Below are positions 12,902 to 24,300 of a DNA stretch of 64,000 bases, piece by piece; within the stretch, counting starts at the first letter, position 1; each line of letters begins with the position of its first letter. Source of the DNA: Eublepharis macularius (Eukaryota; Chordata; Lepidosauria; Squamata; Eublepharidae); assembly GCF_028583425.1 (NCBI RefSeq), contig NC_072801.1, forward strand, positions 63,317,766 through 63,381,765. Reading direction: 5' to 3'. The position numbers and the translations under genes are program-made. The notes beneath the pieces were generated by a model. It did no database searches, was not told the origin of the DNA, and saw only the letters and a list, made by a program, of their open reading frames with translations.

Positions 12902-15649
12902 TTATCGTAGTTTAATCTCAAAGCAAATGCAATTGATGCTCTGACAGTCTGGGGGCTGGTAGGCACAGGCACAGTCACAGAGTGGACACCAACTGGGAAG
13001 GGTGGAGCAAGTCCCCATGTCCCAGCCCTATGAGAAATAGAGAAAAAAACACGCACATTGTTAATTTGCCAGACTACCTGCATCAAGATGTTCGTTCAAT
13101 AAAATGGGAGGAATTTGATGGCAAGTACTGATTGTTGAGGAAAGAGTTGTATTCAAAGACTGGCGCTAGTAAAAGGGAAAGTTTGAATACTGTAGCCTGA
13201 ACATTTCTTTAAAACATTTCTCTCCTGCTTCTCCCACCCCCCAGATGCCCAAGGTGGTGAGAAGTCATGTGCTGCTCAACCTGTGAGGCAAGCTCTTTCC
13301 TGGAGGAGCTCAGGCAAACACTAATGGGATAGTCCAATCCTAAACAGTTATACTCTTCAATATCCATTTAAGTCAATAGGCTTAGAAGGAGGCAACCCTG
13401 CACAGAACTATGCTGAAAGCATCCCTGATCCTCCCCATTCTCACTCAGTAGCTCCATCAAATCCCTCTGATTCCGCCATTCCAAGTTACAGCCAGACTCT
13501 TCTGGTTGGCATAGGATTGTATGGTTTGAGTCAATAATAAGGACTGCTGTTTCAAAGAAACTATTTCCTTGAAATAATTCAGCTGGCTTGCTTTTTCAAG
13601 ACAGAGCTCGCACCTGCTATTTTAGAACTTACAGCTTTATTGCCTGTTCAGTCAAAATGAGATACACATGAGAAAAACCCATTCCCAGTTTGGTTTCCAG
13701 AACAGCCAACTCCTCCTGCCCCTGCCAATTTTAAAAAGTGCATTTCTTTCTGACTGCACACAGCCAGTTGCTTTCTGTCTCAAAACTTCAGTTCAGCTTC
13801 TCACTCTGTCTTTATCAAGCGTCCCTTGCATTGGCAAATAGCCATAAAAATTTGCCACTCTTAATTCCCTTACAACTGTCTTTTCTACTATCAGGAGTTG
13901 CTCTGTTCTCCAGACTGCAGTATAGCACCCAGATGTGTTAGGTTCTATCCTTGTCACATCGTGTTAAACTGCTTCCCAGGTTAGATCAAGCCCATAGGCT
14001 ACCACTAAACAGTATCTGCAGCAGAAAGCAAAAATGTTGTTTTTTGTTTTGAATTGTAGTCTCTCACCCCAGCATTGATGAAAGGGTGCTGTTGCCTTGA
14101 CACTTCCCCCTTTATTGTCACAAAAATAATCAGAAACTCTTCCAGAACACATAAGATGGTTGAAATTGGGTCAATGCCACTTCTCACACTTTTCTATGTA
14201 ATCCCTAGGAACTCCTTTCAGCATGAGGGTTCAACATTGTCTACTATCTCCCAGGGACTATTGTGAATTGATGTATCTAAAGAGCTAATTAGTTACTGGG
14301 GAAGGGTGAGATGGAAGAACTCACATTAGTGCAATGGCAGCAGTCATCCAGGTAGCGAGCTGGGGATGGGAGAGCACAGTCACATGACTCTGCACAGGCC
14401 AGACAACATTCACACACACTTGGCAAAGACCCCTTTTGGCACGAACAGCAGTTGGCACAAATGCCTCGGGACTGGGAAGAGAGAGTGAAAAGACACAGAA
14501 CACAGAGTTGGGCTGGCATATGTGAAGTTGGCTTCCTTGCCCCCTATTTATGATTAATGTTGTCCATTTGATTGTTGTCACATTTTATTATGCCACATTT
14601 TGTGGATTTTGAAAGTAATCCAGAACTTCGGGATCAGCAACAACTCGCATTTACAAAACATGGTTTGAAGAAAAAACAAGCCCACATCGAGAAACTGAAG
14701 GCTGTGATGTTTCTTATAATGTCTTTGAGGGACTGTCAAATAGGGCCAAAGTCCTGTAGTACATAATGAGCAACACAAATCCATCCTTTTTGTTCCTTGC
14801 CATACTACTGTTTCTGAGGAAGTACCATTACTGTGACACACAGGGCCTCATCTTGCTTAATAATTCCTCCACTAAATACCTACAGACCACTTCTTTGCCC
14901 CTTCAGCTGTCAGTCCCATGCCCCAATTACCAGTAGGCACTGTCGGAGGACCAGGACCACGACCAGGAGTAGCAGGTAGGAACCAACGGCCAAGAAGATG
15001 ATGGCAGGGAGGGGCAGGAACAAGGTAGCGGCAAAAGGGAGGTCTGGTGGAGGGTTCGGTGATGGAGTCTGTAGGGTGGGGAAAACCAGAAAGGGGAAGT
15101 TGGCAGCATGGAGTGGTGAAGAGGAGTTACATGGCTTAGCCCCAAAGCCCAATTTCTGACTTTTGGGCTACCTGCTAAGGATATTTTCCTAGAAGTAAGC
15201 TCCATTGAATAACATAGGAATTATTTATTTGCTTATTTTATTTCATTTAAACCCTGCCTCCCCCCCACCCCACCCCCCATGGAAACCCATAACAGCTTAC
15301 ATTATTCTCCCTGCCTCTGTTTTGTATTTATGAGTAGACTGGTTTAGGATAGCTACTTTTGCCAAACAGGAACAAAATATTAGAGAATCATCAAACACAC
15401 AACAAGATTCTCTGATCATTAGTACATAGCTGGAAATCAACGAGATGATCCCACAACGATCTGTATTTTTCAGTCACAATATTTGGATAGGAACATGTAG
15501 CTTCCAAGTTTTCCTAGGCCTATTTCTAAGTAGAATCTTTCAATCCTCATCAGTCCCACTGGCAGAAGAGGAATATCAGGGTAGTTTAACTAAAGACATA
15601 AAGTGCATTCTGATTATATAGGTAAAGTAGAGTCTCTGCTTACTGCCAT
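12902..15649 (-). CDS. Small cysteine-rich single-pass membrane protein, unrecognised
   Basis: Four exons join cleanly in phase 0 at GT-AG sites: 15644-15649 (ATG GCA only), 14931-15068, 14325-14471 and 12902-13027, giving 138 residues. The N-terminus is MATPSPNPPPDLPF, followed by one strong hydrophobic segment (about residues 15-44, with AVGSYLLLLVVVLVLR) and then a long tail with about 21 cysteines as CC and C-x-C groups (CANCCSC, CECCLAC, CDC, DDCCHC, CPLCDCACAY), ending INCICFEIKLR. Full-size polyalanine or signal features are absent, so the first hydrophobic stretch could be a signal anchor, placing the Cys-rich tail on either side. The start is set by the only reading that keeps phase, with G at -3 and +4. 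The exon structure argues for a real gene. I do not recognise the family; the Cys-rich tail is reminiscent of palmitoylated or metal-binding Cys clusters, which is speculation. Confidence 0.7.
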
Positions 15650-15717
15650 TCCAAAATTGGAAGGCCTTCAACATGGGAGGTATTAAGATCCAGACCCTGG
15701 AGGCTCCATTGATGACC
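15650..15717 (-). other. 5' untranslated part of the exon with the Cys-rich gene start codon
   Basis: Upstream of the ATG at 15649 the minus strand has a good acceptor (CTCTCTTCCAG, ag at 15718-15719), so the start codon lies at the very end of a short second exon. The first exon is expected in the CpG-rich region near 16.1-16.5 kb but is not defined. Confidence 0.4.
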
Positions 15718-15867
15718 CTGGAAGAGAGAAATCATTTTCACATCTCCCTCAAAGTGCCCATCCCATATCAATGACGAAGACCCCGCCCCCAATTTAATCT
15801 CCTTTCCCCATAACTACACAAAATAGCATCCTTAGAATTGCTTCGTCCCGATACCGAATGAGAAACT

Positions 15868-16055
15868 AGGAGAATTGCCAACTTCCAGGTGGGGCCTGGA
15901 GTTCTCCTTGAGAAAATGCAGCTTTGGAGAGTGGGCTCACACTAAGGCATCACACCCCGGCTGAGCTCCCTTCTCCTCCCCAAACTCCACCCGTCCCAAA
16001 CACTGCTCCCAGACCTCCAGGAATTTCCAGAGCTGAAACTGGCAGCCCTACCAAC
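15868..16055 (-). repeat. Copy of the 190-bp GTTGCCA repeat family
   Basis: Contains ATTGCCAACTTCCAGGTGG, the central promoter-like CTTTGGAGAGTGG block and CTCCAGGAATTTCC near the end, the shared parts of a repeat seen at least seven times in this window. Confidence 0.7.
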
Positions 16056-16129
16056 AAGCCCCGTGAATTGACCACGCAACTTTATTAATAGTCATCAGGG
16101 GCGGGAACTCCAATTCATATTCAACCTGC

Positions 16130-17000
16130 CCGAAGACTCAGGCTTACGCGTCCCATCGTTACCCTGGAGACCGCTGCCGAAGCCGGAAGTAACCCTACGG
16201 AACTACAGTGCAACCAAATCTCACAAGCGGGCGTTATTCCTCGGAGGTCCCATTCAGAGCCGAACTGGATAGAGTGAGGGACCAGCGGAAGTGCTTCTCC
16301 GTCACCTCACAGGACGCCTTACCGACGTTGGTAACGCAACCGCCCCTCCCCCGCCCCAGTATACTTGCCTCAACTTCCTGTCGGAAAAGCAGAGCGTGCA
16401 ACGGAAGTGACGTCACTAGGGTGGCTCTCTTATGTATTTTAAATAATGGAGAGTGGAAGAACCCAATCGAGAGGGTGGGGTCTAAGCCACGTCCATCTTT
16501 TCAACGCGATAACTGCTGGCCGTGAATTTCCGTACTGTTTGGCCTCGCGTATCTCCGCCCCTTCTCATCGTCACTCTAAATATTATCCGTTCAGACTTTT
16601 CCTTCTCGTTTACATAATCCGAAGCGTCCTGTCACAGAATTTGGTGATCGAAGGAAGAGATCTGCCCAGCAACGAGATTGTTTTAAAGAGGCGCGTTGGC
16701 TCATTGTCGCAACCAATCAGAGTTTGAGGAAGGGGCAGTCCCTCGCACTGAAAAATTCACAGTCGCTTCAGGAAACGGTTAACTACACTTGCCGCGCATG
16801 CGCATCGCCTCAGATTAGTTTCAGGCGTTTCACAAAACTACGCATGCGTGCGACAGTGGGACGAGCTCAAAGACGGGCGGGAGCGGCGCACATGCGCATA
16901 GTGCTCTCAGCAGATTATTGCAGGCGGTTTACCGTTGTCATGGAAACCGCGACTCTTTCTCGCTACAACGGCAGAGGAGGAGCGAGGGAGAATGGCAGGC
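16130..17000. promoter_or_regulatory. CpG-rich promoter region with ETS, CRE and NRF1 sites
   Basis: CpG-dense DNA with several ETS-type CGGAAGT cores (16190, 16285, 16402), a composite ETS-CRE site, and three NRF1-like sites: a perfect GCGCATGCGC at 16794-16803, CGCATGCG at 16841-16848, and CACATGCGCA near 16890. The region lies upstream of the minus-strand Cys-rich gene and also faces plus-strand sequence leading to TLCD3B, so it may be bidirectional. The motifs are seen; the function is inferred. Confidence 0.6.
16402..16416. promoter_or_regulatory. Composite ETS-CRE element
   Basis: CGGAAGTGACGTCAC joins an ETS core to a full CRE palindrome (TGACGTCA). This composite is known from TATA-less vertebrate promoters. 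Confidence 0.65.
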
Positions 17001-18490
17001 AGTTAATTAGCATGGCATGCAAAGATATTCTGTAATAATTTAAAGATATTAGCGGATACCCCCTTAATTAATTCCTTGGAGGGGGGAGGGCAAAAGACTC
17101 TGCATGCAAATTTATTCAGATTGACCACAGGGAGAGATCTGAATTAATTAAAATACCGTTTTAAACAATGTGCAAATCCTCTAGCGAATTTAATTTGAAA
17201 AAATGTAGTAGCTTGGTTTCATTCATATTCTTGACAGCTAAAAGCTCATTAGCCAATTATTGCCTAATGTTTAATTTGCTTTTTTAAAAGCCTCTTTCCC
17301 ACTCCCAGTATATTGAGAATCTTGTTCTTTTACAAAAGATTGTTTGGGGTGGCGACTGCCTTGGTCTCCCTAAAGCAACTTTTGTGAGTGGATGCGGCCT
17401 TTTTCTAGACATCTATTTTTTAAAAAATGTGTTTATTTTAAATGACTGTGTGTTTAATTTCTGTATGTGTGTCATACTAAGCTTGTGTATGCACATGCAG
17501 AAAAAGTGGGAGAAAATCTTTTAAGCAAATAATTTTTTTTCTAGGTGCCATGATAAAAAGTTTCAGTGTACCAACCACCTGTAATTTTGTTCCTGGCTAT
17601 CTGCTTCAATTTCCCTTAATCCTTCCTTAATGATGCATCATAACAGTTAATTGGGGACAATTGGAACAAATTTTATTCTCCACATTGATAGCCAAAAATG
17701 ATATACATCTTTACAAAGTCTGGCTCTTCATACGCCATTAAGAAGCAAACACTTCAATAGCTTTTCGGCATCTTGGTTAATACTTTTTCATGTATTACCA
17801 AAAAGAAGTACTGATCAATTATCATTAATATGCTTTCTTGCAAGATGAGTCTGCAGAAAGCTAGCTACAAATGGCCATGTGATCAAATGGGTATGTGATC
17901 AAGCCCCTTTGGGTTCATGAGTGTACTGTTCAAACAGAAAGCTGTGAGATCAAAAATGAACATGCCATGTACTTAGTTGAAAAATTGTTATATATTTGTG
18001 AGCTTACTGAATGACTTATTATTTAGGTGTTTAATGTGCTAGTGAACTAATATATTAAAGGAATAATCAAGAAAGGTGCCTGCATATATATCTTGACTTT
18101 TTTGTGGAACAGCAACTCTGTTCACAGTGACACAAACAGCTGAGAGTAAAACATACATGGTATAGGTTTCTGGAGTAAGGTTGAAACCTGGAATTGCATT
18201 GTTACATTTAATAATGTAGAAGCAGTTGTGCTTTCCACTCCGTCCCATCTACAGTCCCTGTCACTCATCCTTCCCCCCCAGTTGCTGAAGCAAGCTGGGG
18301 CATCAGTTGTGGCCCATAGCAGATTACAGAAAAATGAACAGTGGGGCTGGTGAGAAGTGCAGAACCGGCAATTTCCCCCTCTACTTGTGCGTGAGAAATC
18401 CCAGTTCCACTGGAGTCCTGACTTGACACTTCTGGTACTGTAGAAAGTAGCCCCTCCATTTGCTAGCCAGGTAAACAGGGTTTGCATCAT

Positions 18491-18569
18491 ATGGATCCTG
18501 GCCAGGGTAGCTTTCAGTTCAGTGCCACTCTACTATTCGTATTTGTTCTGTGCTTATGCACTGTGAAAG
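18491..18569 (+). other. Possible first exon encoding a signal peptide
   Basis: The frame reads MDPGQGSFQFSATLLF followed by a hydrophobic VFVLCLC segment and ends at AAAG|gtaaag, a fair donor in phase 1. No downstream exon with matching phase and sense could be found, so this may be chance. Confidence 0.2.
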
Positions 18570-19126
18570 GTAAAGGAGTAACTGCTCCAAAATGTGGCTT
18601 CCAGTCTGAATTTCAGAATAACTTGATATATTCCCAAGAAGCAGGACAAAGGTTAGCAAAATATTGACGCTTCATTATTAAAATCAATATAAATGCAGTC
18701 CAGCCTGGGATAAGCCTATTTAAATACAGTTATTTCCAGTGAGAGAAAGTCTGTGAGCTCATCTGTCCTGGAGAAATTGGTAGGCTATAAGAGCACACAA
18801 CTTTGCCTAGACATCCCCCCCCAAGTTGCTGTGGCTACTTAGGTCATTTTTCATTTTTTAAATTTCATGCTTACATTTAAACTTTCTTTGATACATTTTA
18901 ATCTCACTTTTTATCCAAGGAATTCAAGATAGTATAGGTGTCCTCCCCCTTAAATCTGATTCTCTCACCAGACCTACACACTAGATACGGCTGTGAGATA
19001 GGGTGTGGCCCAATGGAGCTATATGGCCGTGATTTCCACCCAGGTTTAAAATGTGGTTTAAACCCAAAACACGCCCACTGATTTGATCGCCAGTGGGTTG
19101 TTTCATTGCCTCAGCTGTTTCCTTTC

Positions 19127-19146
19127 TGATTAATTAATTAATTAAT
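19127..19146. repeat. ATTA microsatellite
   Basis: Five tandem ATTA units. Confidence 0.85.
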
Positions 19147-19983
19147 TGTGATGTTGGGATTTGGTCACTTAGCTGTTATTAAAGCAGAATATCAGCAGAT
19201 GATGAGGCTTCAATTACATCTAAATTAGTCCCTTAGGGAGAGATTTCTTCTCAACGTACCCACACCCTCCGTAGATGCAGAGACGCAGGACAGCCTCAGT
19301 GTAATTGACTCCTTATGCTGTACTTATTAAGATGACCCAGGAACAGGTAAGTTGATTGGTTGAGGGCTAATATAGGCAAATGCATTCATTGTTGATTTTG
19401 GTACCATTGAAAGGTATTAATATTGTGCTCACTGAAGTAAATCAAGTTTTAATTTTTGCCCAACAGTAGGTAAGAGGGAGGGGAGCACCAGGACTTGGGT
19501 CAGGAAACATGGTGGTGTCCAGAACTTCTGGAACTATGAGTTTAAAAATTTTATATCAATTTAATCAAAAGTATACTTTGCTTACAATTTATTAAGAATG
19601 AAAAAATCTCAAGCTGAAGATTCATCTAGTCCAGCATCATGTTTCTAGCCCAGAGATTTTTGGAAGATTTTTTTAAACAAGGCATGAAGTGTATTCCTTC
19701 CAGTTTGTCCCCAGCACCAGGTTCTCAAAGGAACATTTCTTCTATTCATGGAGGTTCCATTTAGTTATCAGAGCTAATAACCACGGATAGGTCTCTCTCC
19801 TATGAATTTGGCTATACAAAAAAAAAATAACTGGGCAGTTGGGCTGGCCTGGCAGGATGTGGTATGCCATGGGTACTGCATAAACTTACTCTTCAAAGAA
19901 GAGGCTTGTGTTTCTCATTAGAAAGGTAATAGAGCAATGAGCTGCTAAGTCTCTTAATTTCTACAGTCACCACCCTTTTGTAG

Positions 19984-20102
19984 GTACCCAGTTTGTTCAT
20001 CCTGGGTTTAGCCACCTATCCTTCCTTTTACTGGATACTGCGTTTGCTTCTGATTCACTTTGGGAAAATGGAAGAAGTCTATGCAGTCTATGTATCTGCC
20101 AG
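19984..20102 (+). CDS. TLCD3B: Alternative upstream exon of TLCD3B
   Basis: An open 119-base block bounded by a good acceptor (CCCTTTTGTAG) and a GT donor (CCAG|gtgaga). Read from its first base it gives LATYPSFYWILRLLL and ends MEEVYAVYVSAR. The same ending, EEADAVIVSAR, closes the standard first coding exon at 21178-21302, and both end with AG in the same phase, so either can splice to the exon at 22408. The hydrophobic YPSFYWILRLLL matches FPGLFLLSKNSL in position. The upstream exon supplying the initiator is not located; it must end in phase 0. An in-frame ATG at 20068 could give a short N-terminus. Best reading: mutually exclusive first exons of one TLC-domain gene, which changes only the first membrane segment. 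Confidence 0.6.
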
Positions 20103-20869
20103 GTGAGATGCTTCCGGGACGCCTGGGTTTTCTGAGAGGGTAAGGATGTCTAATGGGTTTAAAGTAATGTACAAATTTGAGCTCTTTGGGTAGCCAGCAC
20201 TTTGCAGTTTTTATATTCAGCCAAAAGGTGTCACTGTTTCTTTAGTCTCTAGTCTTTTTCCAACCCCACCTATCAAAGGTCACATCAGGGTCATCTACTC
20301 AGCAGGTGGAGCTTTATTGGAGGATTAGCCCTAAAACCCTGAGAGAGGCAGGAGTTAACTGCCCCCTCCTCATCACACCTCTTCCTCCCAGCCCAACATT
20401 GACCTATCCTCACAAACCAGGCTCAGATTATGGAATGAACCAAATTATCATGTAAGCATACCTGTTTGCTGAGCAAGACAGGGTGTACAGATTGGGGGAA
20501 ATTATGACCGAGCATTCAGAGGGTTAAATTCTGCTTCCCCCGCCCCTGCCCCATTAGACGGCTCTGGGCAGAGTGGATATCCCCAGTCTGATTAGCTGCT
20601 GCGAATGCAACGTGCCAGGGAAACTCTCTGCTGGGGGTAGTCAGGAGGAATTTTTAACAGCCAGAGAGGACAGATTCCTCTGCTGTCCCAAACCCTGAGC
20701 TTCCTCCTACCAGTTTGAGTCACAATCCCAAAGTGCATCCCCTTCTTAGCTTTCCATCCACCCACAGTGTTGAGCCCCAGCCTGCAAACTGCCTCCTCTG
20801 TTCGTCCCCCACAATGTATTTCAACCCTGATCCACAACCTCCTTGCAGTTCTGCGTCCTTAGCGTTTAC

Positions 20870-21300
20870 TACTCTCTAAGCCGATCCACTCCTCTTTGCC
20901 AGTCCCTCCACACACCACAGGCCACTGTCTCTTTAAGTTCCTCCCGCACTGTGCTGACAGCTGCTCCCCCGCTCCCCCTCCTTCCCCTGGCTCTGTCTCT
21001 CTCTCTGTCTGTCACAGCAGCTCTGCTTGGGACCAACCCGCCACACCGCCATCCCCCCCCTTCCCTATCCATCCCCCCTTGTCCCCTCCGATACCATGAG
21101 CCTTCCCCGAGGGTAGCCCCCGCTGACCCTCCCCATCTGTGCTGCCCCCCTCCCCCAACCCTGCAGCCTGAAGCGAGATGTTTCACGCCTTGGTAGCAGG
21201 GGGCATTGTCTTCCCCGGCCTCTTCTTGTTGTCCAAGAACAGCCTAAAGTGGCTGCCGTGGCTGCGATGGGAGGAGGCCGACGCGGTCATCGTCTCAGCC
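20870..21300 (+). promoter_or_regulatory. TLCD3B: GC-rich promoter and 5' UTR of TLCD3B
   Basis: GC-rich, C-tract-rich DNA directly upstream of the standard TLCD3B start at 21178. No TATA box is seen. Confidence 0.45.
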
Positions 21301-24300
21301 AGGTAACCAGGGATGCGGAGAAAAGACGCAGCGAGGGATCCAGAAGTGGTGGGTGGGCAGTCAGCAGGCCTCAGGTGTGGGGATAGGACCCCTTCTTTGT
21401 CCTTTTGGAGGGGAAAGGGAGAAAGCAGACAGTTTCTGGGGCTTTGGCAAAGGGGGTGGCAATCGAGACTCCTCTTAAAGGGGAGTGGTATACGTTGCAG
21501 TAAAGAGGAAGGTTTGTGAGGTAGGTTTCTCTAGTAAGGCTTGGTGGGTCGAGAATGAGAAGAGGCTGGGAGCCGGGATCCCAAGGTCTGATCGGAGTGG
21601 GATGTGGCAGGCCACAAACTGAGCCTCCTTGCTGTTCAAGTTTTTTTATGGGATCCAAGCAAGTAAGGAGAGGCCAGAAGCCAGGGATCCTAGAGCCTCT
21701 GGGCAAGGTGTATGGTCTAGTTGATTACAGTGAGGCTGCGAGCCAGAACTCCCAAGTCCTCTGGGAGAGATTGAGGCTTATTAATTTAGAGTGAAGGTTT
21801 GAGCAAGGGCTGGACCAGGATGTTAAGTTGTCAGTGGCTCGTGATGACAACCTGTGCTAGTGATAACCCATAGATTTCCTTTTGGCTGAAATGCTTGAAG
21901 CCACAAACTGAAGCATGTGAGCTTAGGGTTAGTTAGAGTTTGGCAAGTTCCACCAGGGATGAGGGCAATCAGCTGGGGCATGCCAGGGAGTACCAAGGAA
22001 TGCCTCCTCAACTGCGCTGGATGATCTGATAAGCAGGATGTCTTGTTTCTCTCATCCTTTAGAATGGGCACTTCTGTGCCGATAGTCTCTGGTGATCACA
22101 TGATAATGCATGTCAGAGTGAGGGAGCAGCTGGGCCTCCCAACCCTCTAGCGCTCATCAAAATTTGTTGCTGATCCCCTTAAGATGTCCTGTAGTTAAGG
22201 GCAGGGGGAAGGACTACAGATAGGAAGTGATGCTTTGGGGGGAAAGGGCTGGCATAGCACATACTCGAGAAGCATTTAGAGGGGTTTGCCAGTCTGGAAT
22301 ACAGAGTTCAGAATGGGAATGGCTAGCAGGTGGGCTCTGAAAAGAGGGCCGAGTGGAACAAACAGCCCATTCAACTTGTTTCCATTTCCCCTTTCTCCCC
22401 GCTACAGGCTTGTTTCTTCAGTGCAGGCCATCATGGCTTCTACAGTCGGCTACATCGTTTCCTCCTCCTGCAAGCACATTATCGACGACCAGTAAGTCAG
22501 CATTTTGCCTGCATGCCGGGGCAACACTGCAGTGCGGTTCCTCTCCCCCCCACCACCACACACCGCTCCTTCCAAACCTTGGGTTTCTGTATCCAGCCCA
22601 GCAGTGTGTTGGCAAGGTCACACTAGGGGGAAACCTGACTCCTGCACTGGGACAGGTACCAAATTTAGAACAGGATGACAGTGACATGTCAATGGCAGAT
22701 GTGCAGTTCAATAGTGGGAAGAGGAAGCTGCTGTGCAGCGCATTGGTCTTGCCAGCAGGAGGTGCTGCAGGGGGCAGTGCAGAGGTAGCAACTTCTCAGG
22801 CATGAGAAAGCGCCTTGCTGTTTTGGTTCTGTAAGGAGAGGTTGGGGCAAGGGAGGTCAAGAAAGGACCAATAGGAGCGGTGCTTGTGCATGGAGCTTCC
22901 AACAGGGGGCGCTGGAGGGAGCAGGGTATAGGTGACTGTAGCTGCTGAGGCTTTTTGGCCCATCCAAAGCATAGAGCTGTCCATGGTACCTGCAGACACC
23001 CCAGACTGTCCTCTTGCCCTTCAGCACCATGGACAGCCCCTTCCACCAAACATCTCTAAGTGCCCACGCGATCTATGGGGGAACTGAGCTCGGGTTTCCC
23101 AGAGAGTTTGCTGAAGTGAGTGCAGGGAAAGAATTTGGCACTCCCATTGGATTCTGGGAAAGCTGCCAGACCCAAGTCTCTGCAGACACCAGTTTGGCAG
23201 AAGGGCAGCTCTGCAGGACGAGCAAGAATTTAAAAGCACCATCGGAGCTCTCTGAGGAGGGGGCTGGATATTGGAAGGTGTGAGTCCGGGAACCAGGGTG
23301 CCTGGTCTCTCTCCATTTCAGGTGGCCCCTCCTGGCTTCATCATCAAGATTGCTTCCTTTCACTCTAATGAGTTTAGCAGGGATTAGTTCCTTCCCCTGG
23401 AGAGGAGAGACTCTATGGGGCATGTGTGCTAATTCCCTCACAGGATGGAGCAGGGTAGGGGATTAGACCAAAGCAACAGCTGTTTCCACTGCTGATTTGA
23501 GTTCTTTGCACCCATGATTAGCTTTATTGGGCAGCCACCGATGACAGATTCTTGCGCTTCCTGGATAGAGAGTGGGCTCTGAAGTGCATGAAATCTAGAT
23601 GAAGGCTGCGTTTCTCGGTCCTCTGGGAATGATTGGTTAGAGTACAAGGTCTGAGAGGGCAGGACTGCTAGATTCTTTTGTGGATGAAGAAACAGTCTCA
23701 GTTAAGTTTTGCCCATTCTCACAAAGATATCTGTATGCTTGTTTATTATGGGAATCTCAAAGCTTCTCTGGAGAGTGACAGGAAGTTTCCCTGGCAATCT
23801 TTCAGCTACACTCGATTGTCTCCTTAACTGACCCCTCCGTAGTGCTGTGTCCTTAATTGACTGCCCCCCCCATGCCAGGAATAACAAATCAAATCATACT
23901 TTGGTCCTTCATCAGGGACCTCCCCCACCCTACAAACGCAGAGACACGACGTCCCCCCCTCAGATCTCGCAGGATCCTTTGCTCTTCCAGTTCTGGGCAC
24001 CCCATGAAGTCCATTTAGGCCTCTGAGTCCTGCGTAGCACTGCAGCATCTAGGCAGCTTCTCTGGCATTTGGCCTAATCACCTTGCATGGAGTGCAGGGC
24101 TTGTTGTCAGCACAAATACCCAGGCACGCTGCAGTGAAGAAGGGAGGGAGGAGGGCAAAGAGAACTCGGTCAGGATGTGGCAGGAAGTCACAGCCCCTAT
24201 TTAAAGAAACAACACTCCGTTTCACATCTGACTCAGCCTAGCTTCTTGGGACGGGGGGGGAGGGAATGGATCAGGGCCAGAAACACATTTAGGAGTCCCA

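Larger units (their letters stand above)
17040..19980. other. AT-rich spacer upstream of TLCD3B
   Basis: Mostly AT-rich DNA without a supported gene. It has an ATTA microsatellite at 19127-19146 and a possible signal-peptide exon at 18491-18569 listed separately. It may be the first intron of a longer TLCD3B transcript starting in the CpG region at 16.1-17.0 kb. Confidence 0.4.

Noticed and set aside
15644-15717. Alternative reading of the Cys-rich gene's first exon starting MLKAFQFWNG or MEPPGSGS
   Set aside because: Neither keeps phase with the next exon at 15068; only the ATG GCA reading does.
18122-18490. A 122-codon minus-strand frame with several cysteines
   Set aside because: Its cysteines do not form the CC or C-x-C pattern of the Cys-rich gene; no splice partner or domain was found.
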